Of a stretch of DNA of 64,000 nucleotides, positions 32,421 through 40,197 are shown one piece after another; position 1 is the stretch's first letter, and the number at the start of each line of letters is the position of its first letter. Source of the stretch: Phycisphaerae bacterium (lineage in GTDB: Bacteria; Planctomycetota; Phycisphaerae; Sedimentisphaerales; Anaerobacaceae); NCBI GenBank assembly GCA_017993835.1, contig JAGOLX010000011.1, positions 1 through 64,000 on the forward strand, written 5' to 3'. The notes under the pieces are model-generated. The model was not told the origin of the DNA. It worked only from the letters and a program-made list of their open reading frames with translations, and did no database searches. The position numbers and the translations under genes are program-made.

Positions 32421-33821
32421 ATGAAGACGCGGATTCGTCCAACGGCAGTGGATTTGTACTTCCTCCCGGTCACGACGCGTGTGCCGCTGAAGTTCGGGCC
32501 CGAGACGCTCACGTCCGTGATCTGTGCGCGGGTGTGTCTGACTGTCGAGGACGGGCGGGGCAAGCGGGCCCAGGGGTGGGGCGAGACGCCCCTGAGCGTG
32601 CAGTGGACTTGGCCCAGCTGCCTGAGTTACCAGGAACGCTGCGACGCGATGATGGCTTTCTGCTGCGAACTGGCCCATGCCTGGGCTGATCTGGCGGACG
32701 AAGGACACCCGATCGAAGTCGGTTATCGCTTCGTCGAGTCTGTGCTGCCGGACCTGCTGCGTGACCGAAATGCTCAGCGAGGAGCCGGAACCGAGCCGAT
32801 GCCCTGGCTGGCCGCCCTAGTCTGCTGCTCCGCGTTCGATATCGCCCTGCACGATGCCTACGGACAGCTTCTCGGCTGCCCGGTCTATGAGACCTATGGT
32901 CCCGAGTTCATGAGCGTGGATCTGGCCCACTTTCTCGAGCCCGCGCCGGGTGCGGCGGTGTCCTTTGCCGGCCGATATCCGGCGGATTTCCTCGTGTCGC
33001 CGCCTTCGAGACTGCCCGCCTGGCACCTGGTCGGGGGCAAGGACCTGCTCGACGCCTCCGAGCGGACGGGCAACGAGCCGGAAGACGGGTATCCGGTCTT
33101 GTTGCCCGACTGGATCGAGCGGGACGGACTGACCTGCCTCAAAGTGAAGTTGCGGGGCAATGACGCGGCGTGGGACTATGACCGGCTCGTCGACGTGGGG
33201 CGGATCGCCGTCGAGCACGATGTCGTGTGGTTGACCACCGACTTCAACTGCACTGTGACGGACCCGGCCTATGTCAACGACATCCTGGACCGCCTGATGC
33301 GGGACCACCCTCGCATCTACCAGATGATCCTGTACGTCGAGCAGCCGTTCCCGTACGATCTGGAGGCCAGCCGGATCGATGTGCACAGCGTCTCGGCCCG
33401 CAAGCCGCTCTTCATGGACGAGAGCGCACACGACTGGAGACTGATCCGCCTGGGGCGCGAGCTCGGCTGGACCGGTGTCGCTCTCAAGACCTGCAAGACC
33501 CAGACGGGAGCCTTGCTGAGCCTGTGCTGGGCCAAGGCCCACGGCATGACGCTCATGGTCCAGGACCTGACCAACCCCATACTGGCCCAGATTCCGCACG
33601 TGCTCCTGGCCGCCCACGCGGGCACGATCATGGGCGTTGAGACGAACGCGATGCAGTTCTATCCTGCCGCCTCGGCGCCGGAGGAGGCCGTGCATCCGGG
33701 CTTGTACCGCCGTCGGGATGGCTGCGTGGACCTGTCCACGTTGCAAGGTCCCGGTTTCGGCTATCGGCTGGATGAGATCAAACGCCAATTGTCCGAAAAG
33801 GCCGCGAGTTTCACGAGATGA
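32421..33821 (+). CDS. Enolase-superfamily enzyme (mandelate racemase/dehydratase-like)
   Basis: This 466-residue cytoplasmic enzyme has the enolase-superfamily fold, probably a sugar-acid dehydratase or racemase. The capping domain is residues 1-150. The barrel carries the general base motif LKVKLRG (KxK), metal ligands in WLTTDFNCT, YVEQPFP and MDESAHD, and the later lysine region ALKTCKTQTGALL. The spacing is longer than in classical mandelate racemases because of an insert around residues 170-230. It starts the plus-strand half of the sugar locus and is followed by a TIM-barrel protein and an oxidoreductase. Which substrate is used cannot be read from sequence. Confidence 0.8.
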   Translation: MKTRIRPTAVDLYFLPVTTRVPLKFGPETLTSVICARVCLTVEDGRGKRAQGWGETPLSVQWTWPSCLSYQERCDAMMAFCCELAHAWADLADEGHPIEVGYRFVESVLPDLLRDRNAQRGAGTEPMPWLAALVCCSAFDIALHDAYGQLLGCPVYETYGPEFMSVDLAHFLEPAPGAAVSFAGRYPADFLVSPPSRLPAWHLVGGKDLLDASERTGNEPEDGYPVLLPDWIERDGLTCLKVKLRGNDAAWDYDRLVDVGRIAVEHDVVWLTTDFNCTVTDPAYVNDILDRLMRDHPRIYQMILYVEQPFPYDLEASRIDVHSVSARKPLFMDESAHDWRLIRLGRELGWTGVALKTCKTQTGALLSLCWAKAHGMTLMVQDLTNPILAQIPHVLLAAHAGTIMGVETNAMQFYPAASAPEEAVHPGLYRRRDGCVDLSTLQGPGFGYRLDEIKRQLSEKAASFTR

Positions 33822-33839
33822 GCGATTTCGACATGGAGT

Positions 33840-33925
33840 TGTCATGCTGAACGAAGTGAAGCATCTGGCCTGCGAAGGGCACTTACCCATCGATGCCCAG
33901 ATCCTTCGCTTCGCTCAGGATGACA
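33840..33925. repeat. MITE-like palindromic repeat (GTCATGCTGAACG family)
   Basis: Imperfect 29-bp arms (33840-33868 and 33897-33925), starting TGTCATGCTGAACGAAG and ending GCTCAGGATGACA. Repeats of this sequence type occur in many unrelated bacterial genomes. A half copy is at 63461-63490. Confidence 0.8.
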
Positions 33926-33965
33926 GAGGACTACAGGTGTTCACGACGATTTGGGAGTGAGTGAC

Positions 33966-34802
33966 ATGGCCAGGATGAGTGCTTTTGCAGATGAAGTGAC
34001 AGACGGCTTTCGCGAGCAGGTGGAGTTCCTCGCGAAAGAGCAGGTCGGGTACATCGAGCCGCGGTTCTTCGACAAGAAGAACATCATGGATCTCAATGCC
34101 GGCGAGTTGAAGCAGGCAAAGCAGCTTCTCAAGGACCACGGCCTGAAGGTCAGTGCGATCGGCTCGCCCATTGGCAAGGTCAAGCTCGATCAGCACTTCA
34201 AGCCGCACCTGGACAAGTTCAAGCACGCGGTGGAACTGGCCCAGTTCTTTGAGACGCCGTTCATTCGCATGTTCAGCTACTACGCACCGGACGGCAAGAA
34301 CATCGACGATTATCGCAACCAGGTCATGGATCGTATGGTCGCTAAGGTCGAGGTCGTCGAGGGCACCGAGGTCATCATGGTCCACGAGAACGAGGCCCAT
34401 ATCTACGGTCATACCGCTGCCAACTGCGTGGACCTCGTCAAGACCATCGACTCGCCCAAGCTGCGTTTGGCCTATGATCCCGCCAACTTCGTCTGGGGCG
34501 AGCAGATCACCAACAACGTCGAGGTCGCGTGGCCGCTGATGAAGCCCTACGTCGTGCATATCCACATCAAGGACTGGAAGCTCGGCGCCAAGGACGTCGG
34601 CAGTATGCCCGGCCAGGGCGACGGCCAGATCAAGCAGCTTCTGGCCGAGTTGGTTGCGATGAAGTACGATGGCTGCGTGACGATGGAGCCGCACCTGATG
34701 GCAGGGGGGCAGTTCGGCGGTTCGACCGGGCCGGAACTGTTCTCCAAGGCCATCGCCGCCGTGCGAAGCCTCGCGAAGGAAGTCGGCCTGAAACTGAGTT
34801 GA
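33966..34802 (+). CDS. Sugar phosphate isomerase/epimerase (TIM barrel)
   Basis: This 278-residue cytoplasmic protein belongs to the xylose-isomerase-like/AP-endonuclease-2 superfamily. Visible motifs are MSAFADEVTDGF at the N-terminus, HENEAHIYGHT and YDPANFVWG with likely metal ligands, VVHIHIKDWK, and a terminal CVTMEPHLMAGG. ATG 33966 has GGGAG about nine bases upstream. It lies between the enolase-superfamily gene and a Gfo/Idh/MocA oxidoreductase. Enzymes of this kind epimerise or isomerise keto sugars, and some neighbours of such oxidoreductases cleave C-glycosides, so a role on the 3-keto product is plausible. Confidence 0.85.
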   Translation: MARMSAFADEVTDGFREQVEFLAKEQVGYIEPRFFDKKNIMDLNAGELKQAKQLLKDHGLKVSAIGSPIGKVKLDQHFKPHLDKFKHAVELAQFFETPFIRMFSYYAPDGKNIDDYRNQVMDRMVAKVEVVEGTEVIMVHENEAHIYGHTAANCVDLVKTIDSPKLRLAYDPANFVWGEQITNNVEVAWPLMKPYVVHIHIKDWKLGAKDVGSMPGQGDGQIKQLLAELVAMKYDGCVTMEPHLMAGGQFGGSTGPELFSKAIAAVRSLAKEVGLKLS

Positions 34803-34810
34803 GTACGCCG

Positions 34811-34880
34811 TTCGTAGTGTGCCCATAAGGGCATATCTTCAGAAGATGCGGAAGATAACGCCTCACGGCGTCACTACGAG
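34811..34880. repeat. Palindromic repeat (TTCGTAGTG family)
   Basis: Outer arms TCGTAGTG (34812-34819) and CACTACGA (34872-34879) enclose imperfect inner hairpins (GCCCATAAGGGC, ATCTTCAGAAGAT). It fills most of the gap between the TIM-barrel and oxidoreductase genes. Confidence 0.6.
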
Positions 34881-34905
34881 CCGCAAGATCTGAGGAGTCT
34901 ACGGC

Positions 34906-35940
34906 ATGAAAACCTGGAATTTTGGAGTCGTCGGGGCCGGGTTGATCGCGGATTTTCACGCCCGCGCCATCGGCGACATTCCCAACGCCAAATTCGTTGC
35001 CTGCTGTGACACGAGCATCCCGAGAGCCGAGACCCTGGCGAAGAAGTACGGCGGGCGGGCCTATGCCAGCTTCGACGAGATGCTCAAGGACAAGGCGATC
35101 GATATCGTGACCATCGCGACGCCCAGCGGCCTGCACATGGAGCCCACCGTCGCAGCGGCCAGAGCGGGCAAGCACGTTATCTGCGAGAAGCCGGTTGAGA
35201 TCACGCTCCAGCGGATCGACATGATGATCCAGGCCCACGAAAAGGCCGGGACCCGCCTGGGCGGCATCTTCCCCTATCGTTTCAACGATATGATGGTCCC
35301 GCTGCGTCAGGCGATCCAGTCGGGCCGATTCGGGACCATCACCTATGCGAGCGTCTACGTCCCCTGGTGGCGGACCGACGCGTACTACAAGGACTCCTGG
35401 CACGGGACGGTGACACTCGACGGCGGCGGGGCCCTCATGAACCAATCCATCCACATGGTGGACATGCTCTGCGACCTGATGCCGCCCATCGAGTCGGTGC
35501 AGGCGTACACCGCGACGCTGGGCCACCAGATCGAGACGGAGGACACCGCGGTCGCAGCCGTGCGGTACGCCAGCGGCGCCCTGGGCCTGATCTACGGCAC
35601 GACCGCCTCCTATCCCGGCCAGTTCCGACGGTTCGAGATCACCGGCACCAAGGGCACCGTCATCAACGTCGAAAACAGCATCACCGTCTGGCAGTTCGCG
35701 GACGAGCGGCCCGAGGATATCGTGGTCCGCAAGCGGTTCATGAAGATCGAAGGCGGCGGCGGTGTCGCCGACCCTGCGGCCATCACGCACGAGAATCACA
35801 CCCGCAACTTCAAGGCGTTCCTCGAATCCCTGGAGAAACGTGAGCGATTCTGGATTGACGGCGCCGAGGCCCGCAAGGCGGTCGAGGTGATTCTGGCGAT
35901 CTACCGCTCGGCGAGGGAAGGCAAGCTTGTCAAGCTCTGA
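34906..35940 (+). CDS. Gfo/Idh/MocA family oxidoreductase
   Basis: This is a 344-residue cytoplasmic NAD(P)-dependent sugar oxidoreductase with the Rossmann motif FGVVGAGLIADFHARAI, the lysine motif VICEKPVEIT and the substrate block GGGALMNQSIHMVDML with the catalytic His. It has the compact length of typical inositol-dehydrogenase-like members and no signal peptide. TGAGGAG lies before the ATG. It is followed by the 36-kb inserted element rather than a gene of the same pathway. Confidence 0.93.
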   Translation: MKTWNFGVVGAGLIADFHARAIGDIPNAKFVACCDTSIPRAETLAKKYGGRAYASFDEMLKDKAIDIVTIATPSGLHMEPTVAAARAGKHVICEKPVEITLQRIDMMIQAHEKAGTRLGGIFPYRFNDMMVPLRQAIQSGRFGTITYASVYVPWWRTDAYYKDSWHGTVTLDGGGALMNQSIHMVDMLCDLMPPIESVQAYTATLGHQIETEDTAVAAVRYASGALGLIYGTTASYPGQFRRFEITGTKGTVINVENSITVWQFADERPEDIVVRKRFMKIEGGGGVADPAAITHENHTRNFKAFLESLEKRERFWIDGAEARKAVEVILAIYRSAREGKLVKL

Positions 35941-35955
35941 CGATGCTTGACGAGC

Positions 35956-36463
35956 AGAAGGTGAGAGGTTGAGAAGGTACGAAGGTCGGAAGGTCTGAGC
36001 TTGCGGAGGGATAGGCATGGAACCCGACAGGAAGAGGGATATCCGGCACTTCCGGGATCTGGAGGTATACAAGCGGGCGTTCGACGTGGCTATGGAGGTA
36101 TTCGAGTTGACGAAGGGCTTTCCGGCCGAGGAAAGGTTCTCCATGGTCGACCAGAAAAGGCGAGCGTCCCGGTCAGTCTGTACCAATATCGCTGAGGGCT
36201 GGCGGAAGAGGCGCTATGCCGCTGTGTTCAGGAACAAGATGACGGACGCAATGCAGGAAGCGTCCGAAACCCAGTGCTGGCTGGAGTTCGCCCGTGCGTG
36301 TCGGTACATCTCCGATGATGTGTTCTGTCGCCTGGACACGGAGTACGAAGGAATCATCACCATGCTCAACGCAATGGAGATGAAGTCAGACAAATTCTGC
36401 TACTGACCGTCGGAATCCAGGCGGACCGTCCGACCTTCTTACCTTCTGATCTTCTCACCTTCT
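35956..36463. mobile_element. 508-bp element with 40-bp terminal inverted repeats carrying a four-helix-bundle gene
   Basis: The left arm 35956-35995 and right arm 36424-36463 are inverted copies matching at 35 of 40 positions; both are built of AGAAGGT-like units. Between them sits a single gene. The element exactly fills the gap between two convergent genes (stops at 35940 and 36466). Transcribed RNA would fold into a long stem enclosing the gene, as in the intervening sequences of bacterial 23S rRNA that carry the same protein family. No transposase is encoded and no clear target duplication is seen. Confidence 0.65.
36017..36406 (+). CDS. Four-helix-bundle protein (S23/IVP family)
   Basis: This 129-residue protein of the family found in 23S rRNA intervening sequences (IVP) is related to the Avd accessory protein of diversity-generating retroelements. 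Family features are FRDLEVYKRAFDVAMEVFEL at the start, basic residues in DQKRRASRSVCTNIAEGW, and helices to the end. The members form pentameric barrels that bind nucleic acid. There is no reverse transcriptase nearby, so this is not a retroelement of that type. It is flanked by inverted repeats (see the element entry), has GGAGGG about ten bases before the ATG, and its role here is unknown. Confidence 0.88.
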   Translation: MEPDRKRDIRHFRDLEVYKRAFDVAMEVFELTKGFPAEERFSMVDQKRRASRSVCTNIAEGWRKRRYAAVFRNKMTDAMQEASETQCWLEFARACRYISDDVFCRLDTEYEGIITMLNAMEMKSDKFCY

Positions 36464-36465
36464 AT

Positions 36466-37308
36466 TCAAATGGCGGCCATGACCCCCCGCGCGTAGCCCA
36501 CGGATTCGGCCAGTCCGGCCAGCGGATCGTCCGCGTCCTTCTCGTACTCGAACGACGCGAATCCCGCGTAGCCGATCTTGACGAGGGCCCGCATGACCTT
36601 CGGGACATCGATCACGCCGCGACCCATCTCGACGCAGCCGCCCTTGGGATCGGCCGCCGAGACGTCCTTGAAGTGTACATCGTGGAGCCGATCCGGGAAC
36701 TGGAGGATGGAGTCCGCTGCGTCCAGGCCGGAACGGGTCGTGTGACCGATGTCGTTGCACAGGCCGATTCGCGGGTCGAGGTCCCTGATCTTCTCGTAGG
36801 CGCTGGACGGCAGAGGATAGGTCTTGTCGCCCGGCCCATGGTTGTGGATCGCGACCTTGATGTCGTACTCCCTGACCTTCTTGTCGACCAGAGGCAGCAG
36901 GTCGTGCTGGGGTACGCCGATGATGACGCGTACGCCCGCCGTCTTGGAGTAATCGAAAGCCCGACTGACCTCGTCGGCGGTCTTCATGTAGATGACGCCG
37001 ACGCCGTAGAGGTCCAGACCTGCCTGGCGGACTTGTGCGGCCGCCGAGCGGATCTTCTCGACGCTGCTGTCGAGCGGCAGGTGCATGTCCTTCAGGGCGA
37101 TGTGTTGGAGGCCGACCCGCTTGGTCAGCTCGATGGTCTTGGCCAGGTCGAACTTCCGAAGGGTATAGGAAGCCAGGCCCAGCTCGAATTTGGGTTTGGG
37201 GGTAGGTGACGACTGGCCGGTCGCTGTGGCACACCCCACTGTGCAACAGGCGGCGGCTCCCATCGCTGCGACCTGCAAGAACTCTCTTCTGCCTCGTATC
37301 TGCGTCAT
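36466..37308 (-). CDS. TIM-barrel sugar isomerase/epimerase, exported lipoprotein-like
   Basis: This is a 280-residue xylose-isomerase-like TIM-barrel protein with an N-terminal RGRREFLQVAAMGAAACCTVGCA, a twin-arginine-like motif followed by a lipobox cysteine. It is thus probably exported and lipid-anchored. Barrel motifs are LGLASYTLRK, HIALKDMHLP, AIHNHGPGDK, GLCNDIGHTTRSG and HDVHFKD with likely metal ligands, and a closing GFASFEYE. The ATG at 37308 is preferred because AAGGAG lies nine bases upstream, and the two ATGs closer to it are too near. Its stop is three bases from the inserted element. It is divergent from the next oxidoreductase. Confidence 0.85.
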   Translation of the reverse strand: MTQIRGRREFLQVAAMGAAACCTVGCATATGQSSPTPKPKFELGLASYTLRKFDLAKTIELTKRVGLQHIALKDMHLPLDSSVEKIRSAAAQVRQAGLDLYGVGVIYMKTADEVSRAFDYSKTAGVRVIIGVPQHDLLPLVDKKVREYDIKVAIHNHGPGDKTYPLPSSAYEKIRDLDPRIGLCNDIGHTTRSGLDAADSILQFPDRLHDVHFKDVSAADPKGGCVEMGRGVIDVPKVMRALVKIGYAGFASFEYEKDADDPLAGLAESVGYARGVMAAI

Positions 37309-37527
37309 AAGCATCATCTCCTTCGCAAAAGCGTTGCTGAACCACCCCGGCGTCTTTGCGACACGCGAGAGCGTCATGATACCACAATCCGCGGCGGGGG
37401 ACAGGCGAAACAGCCGTCGGGGATTCAAAGAATGGCAGGAGGGTTTCGCTGCGTTGACAGCCGCTCGGCGACGCGATAAGCTGAAGCACCTGACGAACGC
37501 CGTTATACTATTTGTGGGGAGTGCTTT

Positions 37528-38898
37528 ATGAACAGAGCCACACGTGAACACGCCGAAGGCAGGTCGTCCCATCCGCCCCAGAGTCTGTCCCGTCGAGGCT
37601 TTCTACGCGGTTCGGCGGCCCTGGGAGCGGGTCTGGCCCTTCCTGCGATCGTCCCGGCGTCGGTGTTCGGCGCCGAGGCACCGAGCGAGCGGATCACCGT
37701 CGGCTGTATTGGGGTCGGTCGCATGGGCACGGGCGACCTGACGGAGGCCCTCGGAATCAAGCAGGTTCAGGTCGTCGCGGTCTGCGACGTGGACAGCAGG
37801 CGGGTGGAAGTCGCCCGCAAGAAGGTGGAGTCCTTCTACGCGAACCGAGCGCCGGCCGGCGAGTACAAGGGTTGCGCCGCATACGGCGATTTCCGCGAGC
37901 TGATCGCCCGCAGCGATATCGACGCGGTGCAGATCTCCACGCCGGACCACTGGCATACCATCCCCACCATCGAAGCCGCCAGGGCGGGCAAGGACATCTT
38001 CCTGCAGAAGCCCCTGTCCCTGACCATTCGGGAGGGGCGCCTCGTGAGCGACACGGTTCGTCGGTATGGGCGGGTTTTTCAGATCGGCAGCCAGCAGCGG
38101 TCCGAACGGAAGTTCCGCCAGGGTTGCGAGCTGGTTCGCAACGGCCGAATCGGCAAGATTCACACGATCAAAATAGGCTTCGGCACGGACCCGGGCTGCG
38201 AGGTGCGGCCCGAGATGCCGGTCCCGGAGAATCTCAACTATGACCTGTGGCTGGGACCCGCGCCGTGGGCCCCGTACACGGAGGACCGGGTGCACCCGCA
38301 GAACAGTATCACCGCCCGGCCGGGCTGGCTTCGCATCAGCGACTACGGCGCCGGGATGATCACCGGCTGGGGCAGCCACCATCTGGACATCGCCCACTGG
38401 GGCATGGGCACCGAGTACACCGGTCCCGTCGAGATCGAGGGCCATGCCGAGTTCCCGAAGGATGGGCTCTGGGACGTACACGGAGATTTCCGCATCGAGT
38501 ACACCTATGCGAATGGCGTCAGAATGATCGCGGCGGACGAGAAGGTCCACAAGAACGGCATCCGGTTCGAGGGCGACAAGGGCTGGGTCTTCGTCACGCG
38601 AGGAGCCATCGACGCGGAGCCCAAGTCGCTCCTGCAGGAGACCATCGGCCCGGACGAGACGAAGCTCTACGTGAGCGACTATCACAAGGGCAACTTCTAC
38701 GACTGCGTGAAGTCGCGGGCCGAGACCATCGCGCCGGTCGAGGTCGCGCACCGCTCTTGCTCGGCGTGCCTGCTGGGTGACATCGCGATGCGGACGGGCC
38801 GCAAGCTCAAGTGGGACCCCGCCAAGGAGCGATTCCTTGGCGACGACGTAGCCACCGCGATGCTGTCCAGGACGATGCGGGCGCCGTGGACTTTGTAG
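37528..38898 (+). CDS. Gfo/Idh/MocA family oxidoreductase with Tat signal
   Basis: This 456-residue exported oxidoreductase has the twin-arginine signal LSRRGFLRGSAALGAGLALP. Motifs are ITVGCIGVGRMGTGDL (Rossmann), DHWHTIPTIEAARAGKDIFLQKPLSLT (family lysine), LNYDLWLGPAPWAPYT and GAGMITGWGSHHLDIAHWG. It belongs to the long planctomycete-type subgroup, also seen at 50610-51986 in this window. GGGGAG precedes the ATG. The stop codon (38896-38898) forms the left end of the palindromic element at 38897-39010. Confidence 0.92.
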   Translation: MNRATREHAEGRSSHPPQSLSRRGFLRGSAALGAGLALPAIVPASVFGAEAPSERITVGCIGVGRMGTGDLTEALGIKQVQVVAVCDVDSRRVEVARKKVESFYANRAPAGEYKGCAAYGDFRELIARSDIDAVQISTPDHWHTIPTIEAARAGKDIFLQKPLSLTIREGRLVSDTVRRYGRVFQIGSQQRSERKFRQGCELVRNGRIGKIHTIKIGFGTDPGCEVRPEMPVPENLNYDLWLGPAPWAPYTEDRVHPQNSITARPGWLRISDYGAGMITGWGSHHLDIAHWGMGTEYTGPVEIEGHAEFPKDGLWDVHGDFRIEYTYANGVRMIAADEKVHKNGIRFEGDKGWVFVTRGAIDAEPKSLLQETIGPDETKLYVSDYHKGNFYDCVKSRAETIAPVEVAHRSCSACLLGDIAMRTGRKLKWDPAKERFLGDDVATAMLSRTMRAPWTL

Positions 38899-39010
38899 AA
38901 GGTCAGAAGGTCAGAACGTGAGAAGGTCGGAGGATTGGACGGTTCGAAGGCGTGCATGGGCGACAAACAGACAATCCGACCTTCTTACCTTCTTAACATC
39001 TCACCTTCTC
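38897..39010. mobile_element. 114-bp MITE-like relative of the 36-kb element
   Basis: The left arm (38897-38937) has AGAAGGTC units; the right arm (38972-39009) is its imperfect inverse and shares the TAAGAAGGTCGG block with the right arm of the 508-bp element. The centre is only about 34 bases, with no gene. The left end overlaps the stop codon of the upstream gene. It looks like an internal deletion form of the same family. Confidence 0.6.
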
Positions 39011-39029
39011 TCTCAGGCGGGAGGCATAC

Positions 39030-39956
39030 ATGAAGTTAGTAGCGGTTCTCGTGGGTGTGATGCTGCTGGCGCCGGTTCCTCTGCTCGGCCAGGACGCGGT
39101 ACCCTCCGCCGAGGAGATCGCCAGGATGCGGGCGGCGATGCCTGACAAGGCTCGCGTACAGGCGGAGAAGCCTCGCAAGCTGCTGGTGTTCTCGCGGTCC
39201 TGGGGCTACAAGCACACGGCCCGCCCCTACGGCGCCAAGGCGTTCGAGATCATGGCCCGCCGGACCGGGGCGTTCGAGGCCGTGCTGGCCGAAGAGGACG
39301 ACAGCCTGTTCGAGCCGGCCAACCTCAGGCAGTTTGATGCCGTCTGTCTGAACAACACCAACGAGGAGATCTTCCTGCCCGAGGATTTTGCCAAGCTCCC
39401 GCAGGACCAGCAGGCGAAGGCCCGCCAGCGAGATGAGATGCTCAAGAAGAGCTTCGCCGATTTCATCCGCGAGGGTGGCGGACTGGCGGTGATTCATGCG
39501 GGCGTCGCGAGCTTCCGCGAGTGGCCCGAGTTCGGGGATATCGTCGGCGCTCGATTCGACAACCATCCGTGGGGTTCCGGCTCGACCGTCGTATTGCGGA
39601 TCGAGGAGCCGGGCCACCCGCTCACCGGTGCATTCAAGGAACCGTTCTTTATTGTGACCGACGAGATCTACCAGGTGACCTCGCCGTATTCGCGGCAGAA
39701 CCTGCGGGTCCTGGTCACTGTGGACCCCGAGCGGACCTCGACCACGGTGGCACAGAAGGAACTCATTCACCGCGAGGACAGGGACTTCGCGATGACCTGG
39801 GTCAAGAGCTACGGCAAGGGTCGCGTGTTCTACTGCGCCCTGGGCCACGAGCACGAGCTGTTCTGGAACCCGATCGTCCTTCAGCACTACCTTGACGGCA
39901 TCCAGTTCGTCCTGGGCGACCTGAAGGCCGATGCGACGCCGAACAAGCAGAGATGA
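39030..39956 (+). CDS. ThuA-like domain protein, secreted
   Basis: This is a 308-residue exported protein (signal peptide LVAVLVGVMLLAPVPLLG) of the trehalose-utilisation (ThuA) family, which has a class-I glutamine-amidotransferase-like fold. Family features are KLLVFSRSWGYKHTA, AVCLNNTNEEIF, GGGLAVIHAGVASF, GARFDNHPWGSG, and WVKSYGKGRVFYCALGHEHELFW at the end. ThuA proteins are found with sugar oxidoreductases and take part in 3-keto-disaccharide handling, but the reaction is not settled. The gene sits between two Gfo/Idh/MocA genes, consistent with that role. Confidence 0.88.
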   Translation: MKLVAVLVGVMLLAPVPLLGQDAVPSAEEIARMRAAMPDKARVQAEKPRKLLVFSRSWGYKHTARPYGAKAFEIMARRTGAFEAVLAEEDDSLFEPANLRQFDAVCLNNTNEEIFLPEDFAKLPQDQQAKARQRDEMLKKSFADFIREGGGLAVIHAGVASFREWPEFGDIVGARFDNHPWGSGSTVVLRIEEPGHPLTGAFKEPFFIVTDEIYQVTSPYSRQNLRVLVTVDPERTSTTVAQKELIHREDRDFAMTWVKSYGKGRVFYCALGHEHELFWNPIVLQHYLDGIQFVLGDLKADATPNKQR

Positions 39957-40008
39957 AGGGATGCATGACCGTGTTTGCGTGCAATGGATGTCCAGAGGGA
40001 CCGCCGAT

Positions 40009-40093
40009 TGTCATTCCCGCGAAAGCGGGAATCCACTCTATGGGATACGTCGCATGCCACAGCTTCTGGATTCCTGCTTTCGCAGGAATGACA
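40009..40093. repeat. MITE-like palindromic repeat (GTCATTCCCGCGAAAGCGGG family)
   Basis: 27-bp arms (40009-40035 and 40067-40093) are inverted copies with two differences. The differences are paired: they keep the small CCCGC-GAAA-GCGGG hairpin in one arm and CCTGC-TTTC-GCAGG in the other. Similar repeats are widespread in bacteria. Confidence 0.85.
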
Positions 40094-40197
40094 GAGTCGG
40101 AGGCGCGTCTCGCCACATGGTGCGAGGGCGTGATGGCGGTGATGCACCCGAGAGGAGAATCTGATTGTCGCAAAGGTCACAGAGCAGGGGATACCAT

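Noticed and set aside
36017-36406. Avd gene of a diversity-generating retroelement
   Set aside because: No reverse transcriptase, template repeat or target gene is present within the window near it.
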